A DNA stretch of 64,000 nt from Trichomonas tenax (Eukaryota > Parabasalia > Trichomonadida > Trichomonadidae): contig JALKBU010000058.1 in NCBI GenBank assembly GCA_023091735.1, forward strand, positions 41,212-105,211. The letters run 5' to 3'. The notes under the pieces are model-generated. The model saw only the letters and a program-made list of their open reading frames with translations. It searched no databases and was not told the DNA's origin. Position numbers and translations under genes: made by a program. Below are positions 59,287 through 64,000 of this stretch, in pieces. Position 1 is the first letter of the stretch, and the number at the start of each line of letters is the position of its first letter.

Positions 59287-59640
59287 TTATATTAAATCAG
59301 CATTCGCCTCATTTCCTTTGGTAAGTGCGTATATCTTTCTCTCGCTCGAGAATTTACCCAGTCTCCACAAAACCAAGACAATAACGAGAACTGCAACAAC
59401 TGCGACAACACCAAGAGAAATACAGACTATGGCAACAGTTCCCAGTTTATGGGAGTCTGGCCGAGCTTCTGTTGGCTTTTTGGACTTTGTCGGAGGCCAA
59501 GGAAGTTCATTTGTAGGCCAAGTTTGTTTTGGAACACGTGTTGGGCCCCAAGAAGGAGATGGAGTCCAGCCTGTCCATTCTCCTAATTCTGGGTTTCCGA
59601 ATTGATGACTTTTTGCAATTGATAATAAGAATAAAAACAT
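59287..59640 (-). CDS. Small type I membrane protein, Pro/Trp-rich ectodomain
   Basis: A 117-residue protein from ATG 59640 (MFLFLLSIAKSHQFGNPELG). A hydrophobic leader of about 10 residues ends near Ser-His; the mature ectodomain (about 55 residues) has four WxxP/WP units (WTGWTPSPSWGPTRVPKQTW) and no cysteines. One transmembrane helix (VAIVCISLGVVAVVAVLVIV) precedes a 30-residue cytosolic tail (KFSSERKIYALTKGNEANAD). TCACTTTTTATC lies 14-25 bases upstream. Small single-pass surface proteins are common in trichomonads; partner unknown. Confidence 0.7.
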   Translation of the reverse strand: MFLFLLSIAKSHQFGNPELGEWTGWTPSPSWGPTRVPKQTWPTNELPWPPTKSKKPTEARPDSHKLGTVAIVCISLGVVAVVAVLVIVLVLWRLGKFSSERKIYALTKGNEANADLI

Positions 59641-60196
59641 TTAGATTTTGATAAAAAGTGACGGTTTGAATATTTTCGCTGCAAAATTCTGGTGTTGGTT
59701 TGCCATGGCGTCTCAGGGCGTCCTCACTGTAAACCATTCAATTTTGGCGTCCCCGACGATTTTTTTTTTCAAGACTTGGCGTCTCCAAATGAACTTCAGC
59801 TAGCCGCATGTACGTATTGAAGTTATATATCCATAAACATCGAATTTTTTCTACACTTCACTTATCATTTCTCGTGTGCTATTTGTTGGTATTGCAAGTT
59901 TTATACCCTTTCCATACGCGTAAGGTACGAACTTCATCGCGTTTACTTTCTCATCAACTGGTTGATTATGATGAAATTTTAATCATTTTAAAAGAAAGCT
60001 ATCTATTATATCTCTCTGTGGAATGCTTGATGTTTGCTCAATTCTTCATATTTGGGGAAAATATCAAATCTTCATATTTAGCTATGAAACTGCCATGTAT
60101 GTAATCTCCTATTGTAGTTTTATCTATATTTGCAAGTTATAGCGTTAAACAACCATGAAGAGTCGATTCCAGATATTGATTACCTAAAAAGTGACA
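59641..60196. other. Divergent spacer with GGCGTC repeats
   Basis: GGCGTC occurs at 59707-59712, 59717-59722, 59746-59751 and 59778-59783. A 98-codon plus frame at 59808-60104 has no family signature and is probably chance. AAAAGTGACA ends immediately before the ATG at 60197. Confidence 0.5.
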
Positions 60197-60916
60197 ATGA
60201 GTGATTTAAACAAAGCCGTTGAATGCCTGAAGACCGACAATTTGGAGGAACTGTCCAAAATTGTTCCTTCAGTCGTTCCAATTAATGCCAAAGTATACTT
60301 TTTTATTCTAATTTCATAGCAAAATAGAATTCATTATATTTTGATAAAACTCTTCTTATGTTAGCAATACAAAATAATGCGATTGTTTGTTTCCATTACT
60401 TATTAGCGAATGGTGCTGATGTTAAAATTAGAGATATTCATTGTATTTCTCAAAATATTCATTAATAATTGACCAAAAAATCATCATTTCAATTTGGAAT
60501 TCATCAAAAATTTATTATGAAGCTATTCATATCGCAGTACAATGTAAACAAAAGGTTTGCTTACTTGCTTTGATGAATGCGAATATTAATATAAATTCTC
60601 AAGACGAAACAGGTGTTAATTGTTATTTTACATGACTCCATTACATTGGGCAGCAAAGGTTCAAGATGTCGAAATTGTGAAATTGCTGATTGATTTTGGT
60701 GCTGAAATAAATGCACAAGACTTCGAAGGAGCCACCCCCCTTCATATAGCTAGTGACACAATATCATATGAATGTGTGGAAACATTAATAGCTTCAGGAA
60801 CAAATCCAAATATTCGAAATGAATTTGGTGTCAAGGCATCTGAATTGATGCAAAAGCGTGGACATGAGCGTGCTCTAACTACACCAAGAAGACATCCTGA
60901 AGTTCTTCGTGTATAA
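60197..60916 (+). pseudogene. Ankyrin-repeat gene interrupted three times
   Basis: ATG 60197 opens MSDLNKAVECLKTDNLEELS ... VPINAK (to 60292). Ankyrin repeats continue in other frames: from 60328 (SLYFDKTLLMLAIQNNAIVC, FHYLLANGADVKIRDIH), from about 60518 (YEAIHIAVQCKQKVCLLALM, NININSQDETG) and from ATG 60632 (MTPLHWAAKVQDVEIVKLLI onward) to 60916. Comparing with the D-x-x-G-x-T-P-L-H-x-A consensus, the interruptions are about 35-41, 71 and 17 nt, each 2 modulo 3. The first can be read as a 35-nt GTATAC...TAG intron; the others do not end in AG. Either an unusually spliced gene or, more likely, a decaying one. Confidence 0.65.
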
Positions 60917-61262
60917 TATGTATAGAAACAAAATGCATTATCAATGTTTGGTAAATGTTTTTTATATATAACATCTTCAACGCCTGACCTGTGTAGACAT
61001 ATTGATTAATAATATCAAATTATATTCAAATTAATTTCTCAGAGACTGAAATCTTAATGGACATTTGACATATTTTCTATTGTACTTCTTGCATCCAACA
61101 ATTCGAAAAATTATTTTTCGAAAAAAATGTATCAATAACAAAATGTGTATTTGCGTATTTAATGAAAACATAATTAGCATTTAAAGAATGATTTTGATTT
61201 CCTATAAATAGAAAATGAATATTTATCGATATCGAAAAATATAACACAATACATATAAATTA
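60917..61262. other. Convergent intergenic spacer
   Basis: AT-rich spacer between the 3' ends of the ankyrin gene and the PP2A-family gene. No feature supported. Confidence 0.5.
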
Positions 61263-62186
61263 TTACACAAAGTATTGAGGAAGCATTGACTCTGACTGCT
61301 TTCCTCTAGCACAAGCAGGAGCTTCTCTGAATACTTTGAATTTGGTCTTTTCTGCATTTGTAATTTCGAAAACAGATGCGAGATTGCCACCTCTATAGCA
61401 GTAGTTTGGTGCGGACCAGACTGTGTAGCAAAGTCCGTTGAACCAGTTAACGAAGCCATCTTGTGCAACTTGATGCGCTCTGCACATGAATTTGAGGTTA
61501 TTGTTCTTAAGGAACTCTGCAGTAACATCTTCACCGAACAAATATCCGGCACCACGTTGAGATTCTTCAAATCCCTTAATATTTGGCTCTGGATCAGACC
61601 ACAATATATCAGAGAAGAGACCTGTCTCAGGCGGTTCCATATTTCTGTTAATATCGTTCAACTGCTCAACAGTCTTAAAATCTTTGCTTAATCCGCCATG
61701 GACGCAGAAAACGTCGCCATCAATAACGGCAGCAAGTGGAAGTGCGTTAAATGCTTCTAAGCAGAGGCTGTAAACGCTATCATCGTTATATTTTCTCTTG
61801 CATTCTTCCTTGAAGCCGTAATCTTGCGTAACCTGCTCACTTTCGTGATTTCCTCTGATCAAGTACATCTTTGTTGGATATCTGACCTTTAAAGCGAGCA
61901 AAAGGAAAAAAGTTTCAGTTGAATAAAATCCTCTATCAACGTAATCTCCAAGGAAAAGAAAATTCTGCTCCGGAGGGTGGCCGCCAACAGAAAACAACTC
62001 AAGAAGATCATAAAATTGTCCGTGGATATCGCCGCATAATGTTATTGGAGATTTCAGCTTCAAAACGTTCGGCTCTTTGATCAAAACTTGCTGGCCGCAT
62101 GTGAGGAGGTACTTGGTGTCCTCTAAGCCCGGCAATTTGCATGCCCAAAGAAGGTCGAGGATCCTGTCAAGTCGCGCCTTGTCCAT
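61263..62186 (-). CDS. PP2A-family serine/threonine phosphatase catalytic subunit
   Basis: A 307-residue protein from ATG 62186 (MDKARLDRILDLLWACKLPG); the frame upstream opens from TTG only, and this ATG gives the usual family length. Active-site motifs are GDIHGQ, GDYVDRG, RGNHES, SDILWSDP, RAHQVAQDG and APNYCYRGGN. The RGNHESEQVTQDYGF stretch places it with the PP2A/PP4/PP6 group rather than PP1. The C-terminus is LPQYFV instead of the PDYFL that is carboxymethylated in PP2A and PP4. Which regulatory subunits it binds is unknown. CTTTACATGTC lies about 165 bp upstream. Confidence 0.92.
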   Translation of the reverse strand: MDKARLDRILDLLWACKLPGLEDTKYLLTCGQQVLIKEPNVLKLKSPITLCGDIHGQFYDLLELFSVGGHPPEQNFLFLGDYVDRGFYSTETFFLLLALKVRYPTKMYLIRGNHESEQVTQDYGFKEECKRKYNDDSVYSLCLEAFNALPLAAVIDGDVFCVHGGLSKDFKTVEQLNDINRNMEPPETGLFSDILWSDPEPNIKGFEESQRGAGYLFGEDVTAEFLKNNNLKFMCRAHQVAQDGFVNWFNGLCYTVWSAPNYCYRGGNLASVFEITNAEKTKFKVFREAPACARGKQSESMLPQYFV

Positions 62187-62746
62187 TTTATAAACGTACA
62201 CTAGTTGAATTTTTGAAAATAATGAGAAATTTTGGGTCAATATATTATGGTTATACTAAGAAAAATATAAAATGAATAATTGTGACGATTATTTTGTAAA
62301 TTTATTTGCAAAGATAATTTTTTGTATTGACACTTTACATATCAGAATCATGCTTTACATGTCAATTTTGTAATGTTCATTTCATGATGTTTGCAATTCT
62401 GTTTCCCACATTAAAGAAAATGCAAATAAATTGCATCACCATGATTCTTTATTTTCCCAAAAATACAAATAGGCATGTGATAAAACTATTGGACTTCTAT
62501 AAACTTTTTTTCCCCAAATAAATGTATGAACTTCCACCACCACCTGAAAAAGAACATTCATATCGTGAGATTCCATTGCCATTACGTGCTTCATTACTTC
62601 ATGTATACGTGGAATTGCTACTACCGAAGTCAAAAATATTATAAAACCATTTTTAAACTACCATGAGTTTGATATACAAATAATGGGTTAAATCAGAGAA
62701 TGATGTGATTGGAAAAAAACTTTTATCGTCTTTACATCATTTCTCG
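62187..62746. other. Divergent intergenic spacer
   Basis: Contains CTTTACATATC at 62333-62343 and CTTTACATGTC at 62353-62363. A 40-codon plus frame at 62522-62644 is listed separately. Otherwise AT-rich. Confidence 0.5.
62522..62644 (+). CDS. Short hypothetical frame (40 aa)
   Basis: ATG 62522 opens MYELPPPPEKEHSYREIPLP and ends RASLLHVYVELLLPKSKIL. The Pro-rich start and Leu-rich end look protein-like; it may be an N-terminal relic of a larger gene. No family recognised. Confidence 0.25.
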   Translation: MYELPPPPEKEHSYREIPLPLRASLLHVYVELLLPKSKIL

Positions 62747-63375
62747 ATGAAAGTTCTTCTTCTCATTGGACACACAGATCCAAAACATCAAACAACTGCT
62801 TATAGAATTGCCAATGTCGCCAAATCATCCCTGGAAAAGGCCAAAAACGAAGTTCGTGTTGTAGATCTTTTTTCAGAAGGATTTGCTCGTGTTGCTACAG
62901 TCAACGACTTTATCAAGCTTAAGGATTGTCCATTCGAATACCATACAAATGCTACAGAAGACAATCAAAATCAAATTATCAAAAAACAGCACGAAAACGT
63001 TAATTGGTGCGATAACATATTGATTATTGGTTCTTCAGATATCCAGCTTGTCTAGATGTTTACATTGAGCGAGTTTTTACTAATCAAAAGTTTTCTGAAA
63101 AGAGAATCTCAATGGTTTTAACAAATGGAGGCGACGAACAGTATTACTCAGAGGAAGGCGAAGGATCTCTTGAGCAGTTCTTGTTCCCCACATATTTCTC
63201 ATTTAAATACTGTGGTCACAATGTGAATCGTCCTTTAGGCTATTACAACGCAAGTACATTTTGCAATGCAACACCTGATGATGATAAGCAGTGGCTTGAA
63301 AAGTTCAAAGTCTCTGTTCAAAAACTAGAAAAATGGCAACCATGGGGAAACAAACAAGAACGTTTCTCCCCTTAA
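62747..63375 (+). pseudogene. NAD(P)H quinone oxidoreductase (flavodoxin-2 fold), frameshifted
   Basis: ATG 62747 opens MKVLLLIGHTDPKHQTTAYR, the FMN-binding start of NQO/flavodoxin-2 enzymes (GHxxPxS-like loop). The frame ends with DNILIIGSSDIQLV and a TAG near 63053. In the next frame the protein resumes near 63031 as FRYPACLDVYIERVFTNQKF and goes on to MVLTNGGDEQYYSEEGEGSL and the end at 63375. The usual PIYWF loop between the second halves is missing, so a small deletion changed the frame at about 63030. The product would lack half the fold; it is most likely a pseudogene unless the sequence has an error. Confidence 0.8.
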
Positions 63376-64000
63376 CCCAGAGACAATTGTAATGAGTTAA
63401 ATATTTTTATTTATTGACTATTTGTGTTTATCGATGAATGAAAGAGATGCTTCAATGTCAAAAGAGATATTTTCTTGTTTATTAACTAGAATCTTGTATT
63501 CATTGATATAATTGAATCTATTTGATGTAGATTGATTCCATCAGCATGTTTTTATAAATTCCACGCTATCAATATTGAGAATTTTAACTTATCTCTATAG
63601 TGTATGCTTAAATAAAAGTTATACATATTGGGCGTCACTGAATTTTCTACGCCTACTCAAACATCTCGATTTTTCTCCACCAGTATGAATATTTAAGGTC
63701 TAATTTTGGTGGCAAATGAAAAATATTCCCATCTAAAATGCTGTGGATATATAAAGCATGAAAAATATATTATTCAATATTATATCAAAAAAATGTTTTG
63801 ATTTATTTTGATGTTAACTGACGGATTATCATTACTCATGTTGTTTGCATGCTGCGTGGATGAAAAGTAAGGATTGCGAATTAAGATTAAATATTTTGCG
63901 AATAAAACGCAACACATTTTTATCCTGTAAGTCCAACATTTAGTAGACACTGATTTGTTTGCGTTGAAAATGGACAAATCAAGTGAATAATAACGAGATA
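63376..64000. other. AT-rich end of window
   Basis: About 625 bp without a supported gene. GGGCGTCACTG near 63630 resembles the GGCGTC repeats at 59.7 kb. A 65-codon minus frame at 63780-63977 has no signature. Confidence 0.45.

Noticed and set aside
59808..60104. 98-codon plus frame
   Set aside because: Hydrophobic AT-driven composition without a recognisable domain; likely chance.
1..64000. Canonical long parabasalid introns
   Set aside because: No GTATGT...ACTAACACACAG pair was found by eye in any gene.

Overview
The window is nuclear DNA of a unicellular eukaryote, most likely a parabasalid (Trichomonas or Tritrichomonas type). The evidence is: densely packed genes on both strands that are almost all intronless; AT-rich intergenic DNA; a recurrent TCACTTTT motif just upstream of several starts, resembling a parabasalid initiator; an axonemal dynein heavy chain; a giant talin-like protein; divergent H2A/H2B genes; and decayed copies of surface-protein, coiled-coil, ankyrin and integrase genes. 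The species cannot be fixed from the sequence alone. Several open frames begin at TTG or GTG; I use the first in-frame ATG throughout, and all three stop codons behave as stops.

Layout. 1-7721 (minus) is the N-terminal 2,573 codons of a talin-like protein with five tandem FERM modules entering a helical rod; it runs off the left edge. 8-21 kb holds housekeeping genes: DENND6-like Rab GEF, a four-TM protein, a hypothetical protein, CDK7-like kinase, PAP2 phosphatase, exosome Rrp45, a myristoylated small protein, a GOST-type 7TM protein, an SMP lipid-transfer protein, and primase large subunit. 21-27 kb has an ankyrin protein with a possible CaaX end, then a decayed region with integrase relics, ALG1, and a surface-protein pseudogene. 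27-40.6 kb is one dynein heavy-chain gene.

41-52 kb carries the H2B/H2A divergent pair around a perfect 20-bp inverted repeat, a LysM-TLDc protein, a membrane PDI, two hypothetical or decaying frames, Vps33, an adaptin/HEAT-like protein and a ubiquitin-fold protein. 52-56 kb is a hairpin-rich spacer, a 21-bp heptad repeat fused to a 3' half of tRNA-Leu, an HP1-like chromodomain protein, a broken coiled-coil gene, an intact tRNA-Leu(AAG) and a metallophosphoesterase. 57-64 kb has a Myb protein, a small type I membrane protein, an interrupted ankyrin gene, a PP2A-family phosphatase and a frameshifted NAD(P)H quinone oxidoreductase gene.

There is no operon logic. Genes are individually promoted, with functions spread over cytoskeleton and flagella (talin, dynein), membrane traffic (DENND6, Vps33, adaptin-like, SMP, GOST), the nucleus (histones, HP1, Myb, primase, exosome, CDK7) and the ER (ALG1, PDI). 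The points most worth following are the five-FERM talin, the histone palindrome, the tRNA half joined to a heptad repeat, the ankyrin gene with three insertions, a shared 11-mer (CTTTACATGTC) and the hairpin cluster near 52.3-53 kb.
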